Source: JAAYDI01 sp052034005
GTDB taxonomy: Bacteria; Planctomycetota; Planctomycetia; Pirellulales; Pirellulaceae
Reading direction: 5' to 3'
DNA length: 64,000 nucleotides
Assembly (NCBI GenBank): GCA_052034005.1
Contig: JBPOJB010000022.1
Coordinates: 44,355-108,354 of the forward strand
Shown here in pieces: positions 1-8,329 of this stretch (the first letter of the stretch is position 1; the number at the start of each line of letters is the position of its first letter). The translations under genes and the position numbers were made by a program. Below the pieces are notes generated by a model, which saw only the letters and a program-made list of their open reading frames with translations, did not search any database and was not told the origin of the DNA.

Positions 1-2
1 TC

Positions 3-902
3 GTCTTCAGCGCTAAAGAGGCGGACAACTGGGATCTGGTGGCGATGCGCCCGGACGGATCAGATCGGCATCAGATCACCGATACACCGGAGACGAACGA
101 AGCCGGCATTCGCGTCTCGCCCGATGGCCAGAGGATCCTCTATTACCGCATGGACCGCCAGACCCCGGTGGCCAACAACACGTACGGTCACCACGAGCTG
201 GTGATCGCTGGGATCGACGGCCGCGCGCCGGTGTCTTTCGGCCGGGGCCTGCGGTACGCGACCTGGAGCCCGGACGGCAAGCAGTTGGCCTACCTGGAGA
301 AGGGCGGGATCAAGATCGTCGACCTCGCCACCCGGCAAGTCGTCCGCGAACTGCCCGGACTCGGCCTGGCGCAGCAACTCGCCTGGTCGCCCGACGGCCG
401 GTGGTTCTGTGCGACCGCCAACCGGCTCGGGCCCTACTGGAACGTCGGCCGCGTCGACGCCGCAACCGGCGCGGTCAACCTGGTCAGCGAGAACAACCGC
501 TACAACTGCACGCCGGACTGGGCGCCCGATTCGCAATCCATCCTGTACGCCCGCGGGATCATTCCCGAAGAGGGCGGTTACGCCGAGATGTGGGCGGCCC
601 GCGGCGACGGCCGGGCGCAGCGCTTCCTCTACGGCGAGGATGATCTGAACATTTACGGGGCCTGCGCGTCCCCGGATGGCAAGTACCTGGCCTTCACCCG
701 CAGCCGGGAGGACATGGGGGAAAACGATGCCGTCGGTACCTGGATCTCCGTCATCCGCTGGTCCGATACCCCGATGATCGGCGAGACCAGTGGGCGGCTC
801 GCGCAGAAGTACCCGCAGGCAACACGCGGCCCGCGGTTGGACCTCGGCCACGGCTGGGAACCGGACTGGACGATGGCCGATTTTTCGCCCGGCGCGCGTT
901 AG
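3..902 (+). CDS. TolB-like beta-propeller protein, 5' partial
   Basis: The reading frame is open from the window edge, so the gene begins upstream and only its C-terminal part (about 299 codons) is seen. At least five PD40/WD40-like blades are visible, each with a variant of the SPDGxxL core (for example VSPDGQRILYY, WSPDGKQLAYL, WSPDGRWFCA, ASPDGKYLAF). This repeat is typical of the TolB C-terminal propeller and of many secreted planctomycete proteins of unknown role. An internal ATG lies at 39, but coding-like sequence precedes it, so it is not the likely start. No enzymatic residues can be assigned. The family call is solid; the specific function is unknown. Confidence 0.8.
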   Translation, partial: VFSAKEADNWDLVAMRPDGSDRHQITDTPETNEAGIRVSPDGQRILYYRMDRQTPVANNTYGHHELVIAGIDGRAPVSFGRGLRYATWSPDGKQLAYLEKGGIKIVDLATRQVVRELPGLGLAQQLAWSPDGRWFCATANRLGPYWNVGRVDAATGAVNLVSENNRYNCTPDWAPDSQSILYARGIIPEEGGYAEMWAARGDGRAQRFLYGEDDLNIYGACASPDGKYLAFTRSREDMGENDAVGTWISVIRWSDTPMIGETSGRLAQKYPQATRGPRLDLGHGWEPDWTMADFSPGAR

Positions 903-964
903 TTGGAGTCGCGCGGCCCGCTACCGATCAACCGGCTCAGTCCACAACGAAAGGCAGCAAGAGC

Positions 965-1513
965 ATGATGTGCTGGAAGACAACTCCCGCTCGTTCGACC
1001 GTTTTCCTGCTGGCAGCCGCCGGCCTGCTGCTGTCCGCCTGTACCCGCCGGCCTGAGCCGGGCGTCAGCGCCGGGTCGGCTGCTCCGGCTGGCATCGAGG
1101 AGAGCGCGGCGACCGGGGTGAGCCCGGAGGTGCGCACCCTGGGCGAGGTGGAAGTGACGGCCGAGCTGCTGGAGATCCCCGAGGGGACGATCTTCAAGCG
1201 CGACTTGTACAACTACACCGGGGTTTTCAAGTACAAGGTCCTGCAGGTTCACCGCGGCACGATCCCGGGCAACACCTTCTTTGTGGGACACTACAACCCG
1301 ATCAAACCCCGCGCGGAGGCGGCCGACCAGTTCGTCACGGGGATCGGCGGCGACCTCAAGGTCTTCCAGGCCGGCCAGGTTCACCGGATGGCACTGGTAT
1401 GCTGGCTGGAGGATGAGTACATGGGCGGGATCGTCAACAAGTACTTCGGCCGGGAGGAAACGCCGGACATCTACTGGGCGGTGTGGACGAATCTTGTCTC
1501 AGAGTCCAAGTAG
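965..1513 (+). CDS. small exported lipoprotein, function unknown
   Basis: A 182-residue protein starting with a hydrophobic segment (TVFLLAAAGLLLSAC) that ends in a good lipobox, so it should be lipid-anchored after cleavage before Cys. A GAAAGG sequence about 10 nt upstream supports the ATG at 965 (a second ATG follows immediately). The mature part is a compact mixed domain with VTAELLEIPEGTIF and FKYKVLQVHRGTIPGN. It resembles small beta-rich envelope proteins but I do not recognise the family. It ends 5 bp before the MBOAT acyltransferase gene, so it is probably co-transcribed with the polysaccharide acetylation genes and may assist them (inference). Confidence 0.75.
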   Translation: MMCWKTTPARSTVFLLAAAGLLLSACTRRPEPGVSAGSAAPAGIEESAATGVSPEVRTLGEVEVTAELLEIPEGTIFKRDLYNYTGVFKYKVLQVHRGTIPGNTFFVGHYNPIKPRAEAADQFVTGIGGDLKVFQAGQVHRMALVCWLEDEYMGGIVNKYFGREETPDIYWAVWTNLVSESK

Positions 1514-1518
1514 GTCCG

Positions 1519-2961
1519 ATGGTTTTCAGTACTCACATCTTCGTCTTCTACTTCCTGCCGCTGGTGTTGGCGGTCTACTACGGCCTGGGCTGGCTGGCTC
1601 GCGCGGTGGGTAGTCGGCCGGCCGGTGTCTCCCTCACGCGGAACCTGTTCGTGCTGGTGGCCAGCTACGTCTTCTACGGCTGGGCCAACCCCTGGTTCGT
1701 CCTCCTGATGTTCTCCGTCACCGTGCTCAACTACTGGTGCGCGCTGGTGATCGGCTGGCCCAAGGCCGGCCGGCGGCTGCGGTTCTGGGGGGTGACGGCC
1801 GCGATCACGATCAGCCTCTCCTCGCTGGGCTTCTTCAAGTATTTCGTGTTCTTCCAGAACAACCTGAACCACCTCTTGAGCTGGTTCGGATCGGACGGCG
1901 TCCGCGTGCTCCAGATCGCGTTGCCGGTGGGCATCTCGTTCTACACGTTTCACGCGTTGAGCTACACGATCGACGTGTTCCGGCGGACCTCGCCCCCGGT
2001 CCGTTCGTTCATCGACTTCGCCTGTTACATCGCCCTGTACCCGCAACTGGTGGCCGGGCCGATCATCCGTTACAACACGGTGGCCAGGCAGCTCGTCAGC
2101 CGCGGCCACTCGTGGGAAAAATTCGCCTCCGGCGTGGCGCTCTTCATCCTCGGGCTGAGCAAGAAAATCCTGTTGGCCGATCCGGTGGGCCGGGTGGCGG
2201 ACGCGGCGTTCGGCGCTGGAGCCCTGACCACCGCGGATGCCTGGCTGGGCGTGACCGCCTATGCCTTCCAGATCTACTTCGACTTCTCCGGCTATTCCGA
2301 CATGGCGATCGGGTTGGGGCGGATGATCGGATTCGAGTTCCCCAAGAACTTCGATTCCCCCTACCATTCCGAGAGCATCACGGAGTTCTGGCGCCGCTGG
2401 CACATCTCGCTCTCCACGTTCCTGCGCGACTACCTGTACATACCGCTGGGCGGCAACCGCCTGGGGCCCTGCCGAACCTACCTGAATCTCTGCATCGTGA
2501 TGCTCCTCGGCGGGCTCTGGCACGGGGCCAACTGGACCTTCATCGCCTGGGGCGCCTACCACGGGGCGCTGCTGGCCTTCGAGCGGTTCCTTGGCAAGCA
2601 GACTCTGTACCGGGCGTTTCCACGGCCGGTGCGCGTCCTGTTCACGTTCGTCCTGGTGCTCTTCTCCTGGGTCCTCTTCCGCGCCGGGGATTTCCAGGAA
2701 GCGGTTCGCTACTTCGGTTTCCTGCTGGGCGGGGGCCGGTTCAACGAGGGCACCGTGGCCGTGTCGTCGCTGCTCTATGCCCAGGGCACCATGCTGCTGA
2801 TGGTCGTCTGCGCGGCCGTCGCGATGGCGCGCACGCAGGCTCATGGCTGGTCCGAGACGATCACCTGGCCCAAGGCGCTCATGCTGCAGCCGCTGTTCTG
2901 CGCGTCGCTCCTGGCCATGTTCGTCCAGTCCTTCAGCCCTTTCCTGTACTTCCAGTTCTGA
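1519..2961 (+). CDS. MBOAT-family polysaccharide O-acyltransferase (AlgI/DltB-like)
   Basis: A multi-pass membrane protein of 480 residues. Family knowledge: AlgI/DltB-type MBOAT proteins carry acetyl groups across the inner membrane for O-acetylation of exopolysaccharide or other cell-surface polymers. Visible hallmarks are the N-terminal VFSTHIFVFYFLPLVL segment, the conserved YFDFSGYSDMAIGLG motif, FWRRWHISLSTFLRDYLYIPLGG, and the LGGLWHGANWTFIAWG motif with the catalytic His. Start chosen at the ATG at 1519, which gives the usual N-terminus of the family; an upstream in-frame start at 1483 would overlap the previous gene. The AlgJ/AlgX-like gene downstream fits a two-component acetylation system. 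The polymer acted on is unknown. Confidence 0.93.
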   Translation: MVFSTHIFVFYFLPLVLAVYYGLGWLARAVGSRPAGVSLTRNLFVLVASYVFYGWANPWFVLLMFSVTVLNYWCALVIGWPKAGRRLRFWGVTAAITISLSSLGFFKYFVFFQNNLNHLLSWFGSDGVRVLQIALPVGISFYTFHALSYTIDVFRRTSPPVRSFIDFACYIALYPQLVAGPIIRYNTVARQLVSRGHSWEKFASGVALFILGLSKKILLADPVGRVADAAFGAGALTTADAWLGVTAYAFQIYFDFSGYSDMAIGLGRMIGFEFPKNFDSPYHSESITEFWRRWHISLSTFLRDYLYIPLGGNRLGPCRTYLNLCIVMLLGGLWHGANWTFIAWGAYHGALLAFERFLGKQTLYRAFPRPVRVLFTFVLVLFSWVLFRAGDFQEAVRYFGFLLGGGRFNEGTVAVSSLLYAQGTMLLMVVCAAVAMARTQAHGWSETITWPKALMLQPLFCASLLAMFVQSFSPFLYFQF

Positions 2962-2980
2962 CGGGGACCAGGAACAGAAG

Positions 2981-3034
2981 ATGAAAAGAGCACTCGCCCG
3001 CTCCACGACCCACCAGGATGTGACGGATCGATGA
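2981..3034 (+). CDS. possible 17-codon leader peptide overlapping the next start
   Basis: ATG at 2981 follows a weak AGGAA ribosome site and opens a 17-codon frame (MKRALARSTTHQDVTDR) whose TGA overlaps the ATG of the AlgJ-like gene in an ATGA arrangement. This geometry allows translational coupling. It may equally be chance, since no conservation can be tested here. It is recorded because it fills the gap between two genes that should be coupled. Confidence 0.2.
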   Translation: MKRALARSTTHQDVTDR

Positions 3035-4326
3035 CCGAGCACGAACTGAACCGTCATCCGAGCAAGCTGATACCGGCGGAACCGGCCGCGGCGGGCGCGC
3101 ACTGCGGTGCGCGACGCGGTGTGAGCGTTGCCCTTACAGTCGCCTTTCTGGCGGTGATCTCGAGCGTGGCGATTGTGCAGACGAGCGTCGAACTGTATCG
3201 CGGCGAGCGAGTCCAGGCGTGCGAGGTCTTCACCCGGACGCCAACGACCCGGCACCTGCGCGAATTTGAAACCGAGCTCCAAGCCGCGAGCGTGGTCGCC
3301 CGAGCGCTGCGCCCCTGGATGCAGTATGCCAATTACCGTCTCCTCGGGGATGCGGGCGAGAAGGCGGTCATCGGCCGCGACGGCTGGCTCTTCTACCGTC
3401 CGAGCGTCGAGTACCTGGCATCCCGGGTGCCAAGCGCCACGGCCGATCAGGCGGACGATCCGATCCGGGCGATCGTGGCGTTCCGCGATGCGCTGCGCGC
3501 CCGGGGGATCCATCTGCTGGTCCTGCCCGCCCCTAACAAGGAGAGCATCTATCCCGAGCGGCTTTCGCGCCGCGGTGAAGCGCTGGACATCGCCCTGAGC
3601 CGAGAGACGCGCGGCCTGATGGAGCGGATGAAGGCCTCAGGCGTCGACGTGATCGACTTGTTCGCGCTCTACCGGCAGGCCAAGCGGGAGGCGCCCGCCA
3701 GCGGCTTGCCGCCGTTGTATTTGGCGCAAGACAGCCACTGGACGCCCTACGGCCTGGAGCTGGCGGCGAAAGCGACGGCGCGCCATCTGGTCGAGAGCGG
3801 GCGGGTCCAGCTGGGCAACGCCCTGTACGAAGCGCGGCCCGCGCCGGTCACGCGACTGGGCGACTTGGTGACGATGCTCCAGGTGCCGCAGATCGAGCGG
3901 TCGACAGCGCCGGAGGAGATCGCCTGTATGCAGGTCGTGGATACCGCCACGGGCCGGCCGTATCGGGACGCCCGCGACGCCGAGGTCCTGGTCATCGGGG
4001 ACAGCTTTCTGCGGATCTACGAGCACGACGAGCCGCGGAGCGCGGGCTTTGTGGCCCACCTGGCCCGCGAACTGAGACAGCCCCTCAGCTCGATTGTCAG
4101 CGATGGCGGAGCATCGACCGTGGTCCGCCAGGAGCTGGCCCGCCGCGCAGCCCGCGTCTTGCCCGGCAAGAAGGTCGTCGTGTGGGAGTTCGTCGAGCGC
4201 GACATCCGCTTCGGCACGGACGGCTGGCAAATCGTGCCGCTGGGGCCGCGCGACCTCCCGGATGAGCCGACCTGTGCGGCGCGCACCGCCGAGGAGAGTG
4301 GCCGTTCCGCCCGGTCGTTCGAGTAG
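3031..4326 (+). CDS. AlgJ/AlgX-like SGNH acetyltransferase/hydrolase, membrane-anchored
   Basis: A 431-residue protein with one N-terminal membrane segment (about residues 30-50, VALTVAFLAVISSVAIV), so the catalytic domain is periplasmic. SGNH-type residues are visible: GRDGWLFY, the DSHW block with Asp234 and His236, and IGDSF with the nucleophile Ser325. Family knowledge: AlgJ/AlgX proteins receive acetyl groups from an MBOAT partner and place them on polysaccharide hydroxyls. The MBOAT gene 70 bp upstream makes this the likely role. The start ATG at 3031 overlaps the stop of a 17-codon frame. The sugar substrate cannot be read from sequence. Confidence 0.88.
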   Translation: MTEHELNRHPSKLIPAEPAAAGAHCGARRGVSVALTVAFLAVISSVAIVQTSVELYRGERVQACEVFTRTPTTRHLREFETELQAASVVARALRPWMQYANYRLLGDAGEKAVIGRDGWLFYRPSVEYLASRVPSATADQADDPIRAIVAFRDALRARGIHLLVLPAPNKESIYPERLSRRGEALDIALSRETRGLMERMKASGVDVIDLFALYRQAKREAPASGLPPLYLAQDSHWTPYGLELAAKATARHLVESGRVQLGNALYEARPAPVTRLGDLVTMLQVPQIERSTAPEEIACMQVVDTATGRPYRDARDAEVLVIGDSFLRIYEHDEPRSAGFVAHLARELRQPLSSIVSDGGASTVVRQELARRAARVLPGKKVVVWEFVERDIRFGTDGWQIVPLGPRDLPDEPTCAARTAEESGRSARSFE

Positions 4327-4394
4327 AATGGGCACGGCCAGCGCCGGTGCTTCGGCACCCGATCGTGTCCGCTCAGCCCAAGGGAGTCAGAAGC

Positions 4395-7244
4395 ATGAAA
4401 CGAAAGGGGTCACTCCACCGCGTACTGATCTTCCTGTTCGGAATCGCGTGGGCAGCCCATACGCCCGCGGCCCAGCCCCCGCGGCAGGAACTAACGGTCC
4501 ATATCTCCTGGGGACACGCCGCCGGGGCGTCCACGCCCTATGACGTCCGGGTGACGGGCGAAGAAGTGACGATCGCCGACGTCAGGGGAGAAGGCTTGGA
4601 AGCCGGCGAAGGCGAACAGGACGGCGTGTGGCGGACCTGGGCGGGGGCCGGCGATGTCGACGGCATTGTCCTGTCGGTGACCTGCAACCATGTGACCGTT
4701 ACCTCGTTGACGGATTACCACGTCATCTGGCGCGAGCTGATAGCTCAGAGCGACGCGGACACCGCCCGGCGACTCACGCTCGACGCGGGCAGCCGCCGCG
4801 ACCGCCGCAAGCTGACCATCGCGCTGGACCCCGATCGGACGCGCGGCTGCAGCCTCACGATCGATCAACTCCTCGTGCATGGCGTGTTCTGGGTACCGGC
4901 CTTGGATCTCTACATCGCGGCCGGCGACCAGCCGGCCTCTTTCGAGGAACACCAGCAGTCGCTGGAGCCGTACCGGGGCAGGCGGGTTCTCGACCAGGTG
5001 GACGCGGAGCCGGAGGCCACGTACGAGCAGTACGCCAGCCGCTGGGAAGATATGGGGAGCCCGGCGTATGTGCACAAGAGCCAGCCGGCGCCCGGGCATG
5101 TGATCGCCCTGACCTGGGACAGCGCGATCCCGAAATACGGGATCGACCGCGGGGCCGGCGTGTGGAACGATTACGGCAACCCCGACCGTTTCCGCTTCTG
5201 GTTGGATGCCGGCGAGTACGGCCTGGCGATCCGAGACGTATGGCGCGGACAGCAGCTCCAGGACGGGCTGCCGATCGTCACGACGACTCTGGAGAGAGGG
5301 GGCGTCCGCTACGAGATCGAGCAGTTCGCTTATCCGCTCGATGGGCCGCCGCCCGAGCGCCGCGGGGACATTCCGCTGGTGCTCATGCAGAAGGTGAAGC
5401 TCACGAACCTCGTCGGCGAGCCCAAGTCGGTCCCGCTGGCGATGACCCATCGCCGCGAGTTCCCGACCGGCACTGACATTAATCTGTCAATCACAGACGG
5501 CGTGATCGAGGAAACGCGCGGCGGCCGGGTGTTGTTCTCAGTGCAAGGCCTCGGCCCGGAACCGCTCCAGCTCACCTCGCATGTGGAGAAGCCCGGCGCG
5601 GAGGCCGGCGGGACGCAGCGGGGCAGGTCTGCCGAGCCGGCCTGGACGGCCGTGGCGGAGGCCCGGTCGGCCATCCGTCTGCCCGCCGGCGGCTCCCTGG
5701 AGTGCATCGTGAAGCTGCCGTCGCCGGTCGTGTTGCCGCAGGACCGGGCGAAGCTGCTGGCGCTCGATTACGCGTCCGCGCGGGCGGAGACCGTCCGGTT
5801 CTGGAGTGACTACGTCGCCCGCGGGGCTCAGTTCCGCGTGCCGGAGAAGGCCGTCAACGACCTGTTCCGCACGACGCTCTGGCATGCGTTGCGACTGCCG
5901 CGACGGCACGGGGACGCGGAGCCGGGAGTGGCGATCGACCTGCCCTACTCGAACTTCGCCTACAGCCAGCAGGGGACGCCCTGGCCGGTGAACCAGGCGA
6001 TTTACGTCGACTACATGCTCTACGACCTCCGCGGCTATCATGCGATCGCCGCCGAAGAGCTGCTGGTGATGTATCGCAACAATCAGGAGCCGAGCGGCCG
6101 GGTCGGAGGGTTCGCCAATTGGGGCGTCTACACGCCATCGATGCTCTACGCCGTGGCCCAGCACTATCTCCTCTCGCGCGATGCGGCGGCCTTCGAGCAG
6201 CTCTTGCCGCCGACGCTCAAAGCGCTCGACTGGTGCCTGAGCGAGATCCGGCAGGCGCCCCAGGACGCGGGCGCGGCCAGCGGCCTGGTTCGCGCGCCGC
6301 TGAACGACCTGACCGGCGACGGGGTCTCGGCCTTCAACCAGGCGTACTTCTACGCCGGGCTGGAACTGCTCGGCCGGGCGTTGCGGGACCACGGTCACCC
6401 GCGGGCGCAGGAGTGCCTGGACGCCGCGCAGGCGTTTCGCCAGGCGGTCACGCGGGGCTTCGCGATGGCAATGGTCCAATCGCCGCTGGTCCAGCTTCGC
6501 GATCACACCTGGACCCCGTACGTCCCCTGCGATGTCAGCACGCCGCGGCGGATGATGGATATCTGGTATCCCACCGACGTGGATACCGGGGCGGTGCATT
6601 TGCTGCGTCTGAAAGCCCTCGATGCCGCCGGGCTGCCGGCCGATGCGCTCCTCCACGATCACGAGGACAACCTCTACCTGCACGGCTGGGGCATGGCCAA
6701 CGAACCGGTCTACAACCCGCAGGCAACGGCATACCTCCTGCGCGACGAGCCGAAAGCGGCCGTGCGGGCGTTCTACAGCTATATGGCCTGCGCCTTCAGC
6801 CATTCGGTGTACGAGGCGGTCGAGCACCGCTGGGCCTGGCCGCAGTACTTCTGCCCGCCAAGCACCGACGGGGCCTGGTTCGACCTGTACCGCCACATGC
6901 TGATCCACGAACGCGACGACCAGAGCCTGTTGTTGTTCCCGGCCACGCCGCGCAACTGGCTCGCCGACGGCCGGAAGATCGAGATCGCGCGGGCGCCGAC
7001 CTACTTCGGCCGGCTCACGGCCCTGCTGGAAAGCCGCGCCGCGCAGGGCGAGATCCGGGTCGAGATCGATCTGGCTCCCGGTCCCGCGCCGCAGGCGCTG
7101 CTGGTCCGCGTGCGGCATCCGGAGTCCCGGACGCCCCGCCTGGTCACGGTCAACGGCCAGCCGGCCGCTTTCGACGCCGTCCGCGAGTGGGTGCGGCTCG
7201 ACAAGCCGGCCGCGCGGCAGCACGTGATTGTCCTGAGCTACTGA
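4395..7244 (+). CDS. exported glycosidase-like protein, six-hairpin (alpha/alpha)6 fold
   Basis: A protein of 949 residues with a signal peptide (RVLIFLFGIAWAAHTPAAQ). The start was set at the ATG at 4395 because AGGGAG lies 8 nt upstream; a start 16 codons earlier has no such site. The N-terminal half looks beta-rich, while the C-terminal half (roughly residues 470-860) has the aromatic-rich helical pattern of six-hairpin glycosidases, for example WYPTDVDTGAVH, NLYLHGWGMANEPVYNPQ and YEAVEHRWAWPQYF. A small beta domain closes the protein. It is probably a secreted glycan hydrolase; the GH family and acid/base residues could not be assigned. It follows the acetylation genes by about 70 bp, so it may act on the same glycan (inference). 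Confidence 0.65.
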   Translation: MKRKGSLHRVLIFLFGIAWAAHTPAAQPPRQELTVHISWGHAAGASTPYDVRVTGEEVTIADVRGEGLEAGEGEQDGVWRTWAGAGDVDGIVLSVTCNHVTVTSLTDYHVIWRELIAQSDADTARRLTLDAGSRRDRRKLTIALDPDRTRGCSLTIDQLLVHGVFWVPALDLYIAAGDQPASFEEHQQSLEPYRGRRVLDQVDAEPEATYEQYASRWEDMGSPAYVHKSQPAPGHVIALTWDSAIPKYGIDRGAGVWNDYGNPDRFRFWLDAGEYGLAIRDVWRGQQLQDGLPIVTTTLERGGVRYEIEQFAYPLDGPPPERRGDIPLVLMQKVKLTNLVGEPKSVPLAMTHRREFPTGTDINLSITDGVIEETRGGRVLFSVQGLGPEPLQLTSHVEKPGAEAGGTQRGRSAEPAWTAVAEARSAIRLPAGGSLECIVKLPSPVVLPQDRAKLLALDYASARAETVRFWSDYVARGAQFRVPEKAVNDLFRTTLWHALRLPRRHGDAEPGVAIDLPYSNFAYSQQGTPWPVNQAIYVDYMLYDLRGYHAIAAEELLVMYRNNQEPSGRVGGFANWGVYTPSMLYAVAQHYLLSRDAAAFEQLLPPTLKALDWCLSEIRQAPQDAGAASGLVRAPLNDLTGDGVSAFNQAYFYAGLELLGRALRDHGHPRAQECLDAAQAFRQAVTRGFAMAMVQSPLVQLRDHTWTPYVPCDVSTPRRMMDIWYPTDVDTGAVHLLRLKALDAAGLPADALLHDHEDNLYLHGWGMANEPVYNPQATAYLLRDEPKAAVRAFYSYMACAFSHSVYEAVEHRWAWPQYFCPPSTDGAWFDLYRHMLIHERDDQSLLLFPATPRNWLADGRKIEIARAPTYFGRLTALLESRAAQGEIRVEIDLAPGPAPQALLVRVRHPESRTPRLVTVNGQPAAFDAVREWVRLDKPAARQHVIVLSY

Positions 7245-7275
7245 CCCGTCCGCCGGCGCTACGCGCCCGGCGCGC

Positions 7276-7410
7276 GATCGGCCTGTGGTGGAAGTTCCGG
7301 CTGCCGCGAAAAGCGTTGCACGGGACCTCGAACGCGTCGACGGCGCCCAGTGTGTCGAGCCGCGACCGCATCTGGCCGGGTGAAATGAACCCTTCGTTGT
7401 TGAACGAAAC
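7276..7410 (-). pseudogene. duplicated 3' fragment of the adenine methylase gene
   Basis: These 135 bp match 8369-8503 without gaps, with five substitutions by my count (about 96% identity). The matched part is near the end of the D12 methylase gene (VSFNNEGFISPGQMRS to RNFHNRPI). Four of the five changes alter the residue (Leu to Arg, Ser to Ala, Tyr to Cys, Asn to His). The copy has no catalytic motifs, no start and no stop of its own gene. It lies in the same orientation as the intact gene, with a PEP-CTERM gene between the two copies. Confidence 0.85.
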
Positions 7411-7412
7411 TA

Positions 7413-7565
7413 GAGCACGAAGGAAGCTCGCATGAGGAAGCACAAATGACGAGCCGGACGTTCGTACGAGCGTCATCTTCGGTTGACCGCATGAGCTCTT
7501 CGAGCTTCGGGCTTCGTCATTCCTTCGTGCTTGGGTATTTCGTGCTTCGTCATTCTCATCCATGA
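7413..7565. repeat. inverted pair of AATGACGA/AGCACGAA-type dispersed repeats
   Basis: The left edge carries AGCACGAAGGAA (7413 on) and AATGACGAG; the right edge carries the reverse complement TTCCTTCGTGCT (about 7522) plus further GACGAAGCACGAA-type units read on the minus strand. Read on that strand these units would encode NDEAR-like strings. The pair encloses another short palindromic stretch, GACGTTCGTACGAGCGTC. From memory, such units are scattered between genes in many PVC-group genomes, but I cannot verify copy number here. Together with the methylase fragment it fills the gap 7245-7587, in which I see no gene. Confidence 0.55.
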
Positions 7566-7587
7566 TGGCCGAATCGCGCGCGGTCAG

Positions 7588-8196
7588 TTAGTTCTGGCGC
7601 TTCCGGATTCGTCCGAAGCCCCATAGCACTAATCCGCCTACTCCTCCAAGGATGATTGAGCTTGGCTCTGGGACGACGTTCAAGACACCGTCATAGACTG
7701 TTGCGCCCATGTGACCACCGGTCTTCAACGAGGTGAAGTCAGAGGTGAACACCTCATCATCCATCACGTTCTTAAGACGCAGTTCATAACGCCCTGGTCG
7801 TGCGTCCCGGGTGTCGATCTGGAGCCACGCAAGAACAGTCTCGTCTCCCAAGGGGATCTCGTCATCGCCAGGCACGGTGATGAGTGCTGGGAGCAGCCAC
7901 AGTGTAGGTCGTTCCAGTACATGCTGCCCGGTATTGTTGCCATGGAAGAGCGTCCCTTCGCCCACCAGATCGATGTCGAGGATTGTAGGGACTCCGGGCT
8001 CTCCCTCTACGATCTCTAGGTAGAGGTCCAACCCCCACACCGATTCTCCTTCCTTATCGCTACTGGTGGTAATCGGGATCGTATAAATCCCACCGGGCGC
8101 TAGATCATGGCTACCGCCCGAAATGATCGCGGCGGAGGCCGTATTGACCACGAACAAGCAAGCGAGTGCTCCAAGAAGAAACCACCCTCTTTTCAT
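7588..8196 (-). CDS. PEP-CTERM sorted surface protein
   Basis: A 202-residue protein with an N-terminal signal peptide (GWFLLGALACLFVVNTASA) and a C-terminal sorting signal: VPEPSS, a hydrophobic helix, then the basic tail RIRKRQN. Family knowledge: such tails are recognised by exosortase, and these proteins usually go to the cell surface or extracellular matrix; no exosortase gene lies in this window. The middle is beta-rich and not recognisable, with a cohesin-like feel (LYLEIVEGEPGVPTI). An AAAGGGAAA ribosome site precedes the ATG. Base composition is visibly lower in GC than the neighbours, and the gene sits between two copies of a methylase fragment, which suggests insertion or transfer. 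Confidence 0.85.
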   Translation of the reverse strand: MKRGWFLLGALACLFVVNTASAAIISGGSHDLAPGGIYTIPITTSSDKEGESVWGLDLYLEIVEGEPGVPTILDIDLVGEGTLFHGNNTGQHVLERPTLWLLPALITVPGDDEIPLGDETVLAWLQIDTRDARPGRYELRLKNVMDDEVFTSDFTSLKTGGHMGATVYDGVLNVVPEPSSIILGGVGGLVLWGFGRIRKRQN

Positions 8197-8329
8197 TCTT
8201 TTCCCTTTGTCTCGAAGAGGAAGCGCCTGAAAATAATGTCAGCCGATTCTATCAGCAATGAGCGTGGGCACAACCCGGGAGGGGTTCCGGGCAGTTGCCG
8301 CGCACGCTGCCTAGTGTCTGCTTCTCAGT

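Noticed and set aside
1471..3513. 680-codon minus-strand frame across the MBOAT gene
   Set aside because: Shadow frame; the plus strand holds clear MBOAT and AlgJ-like motifs.
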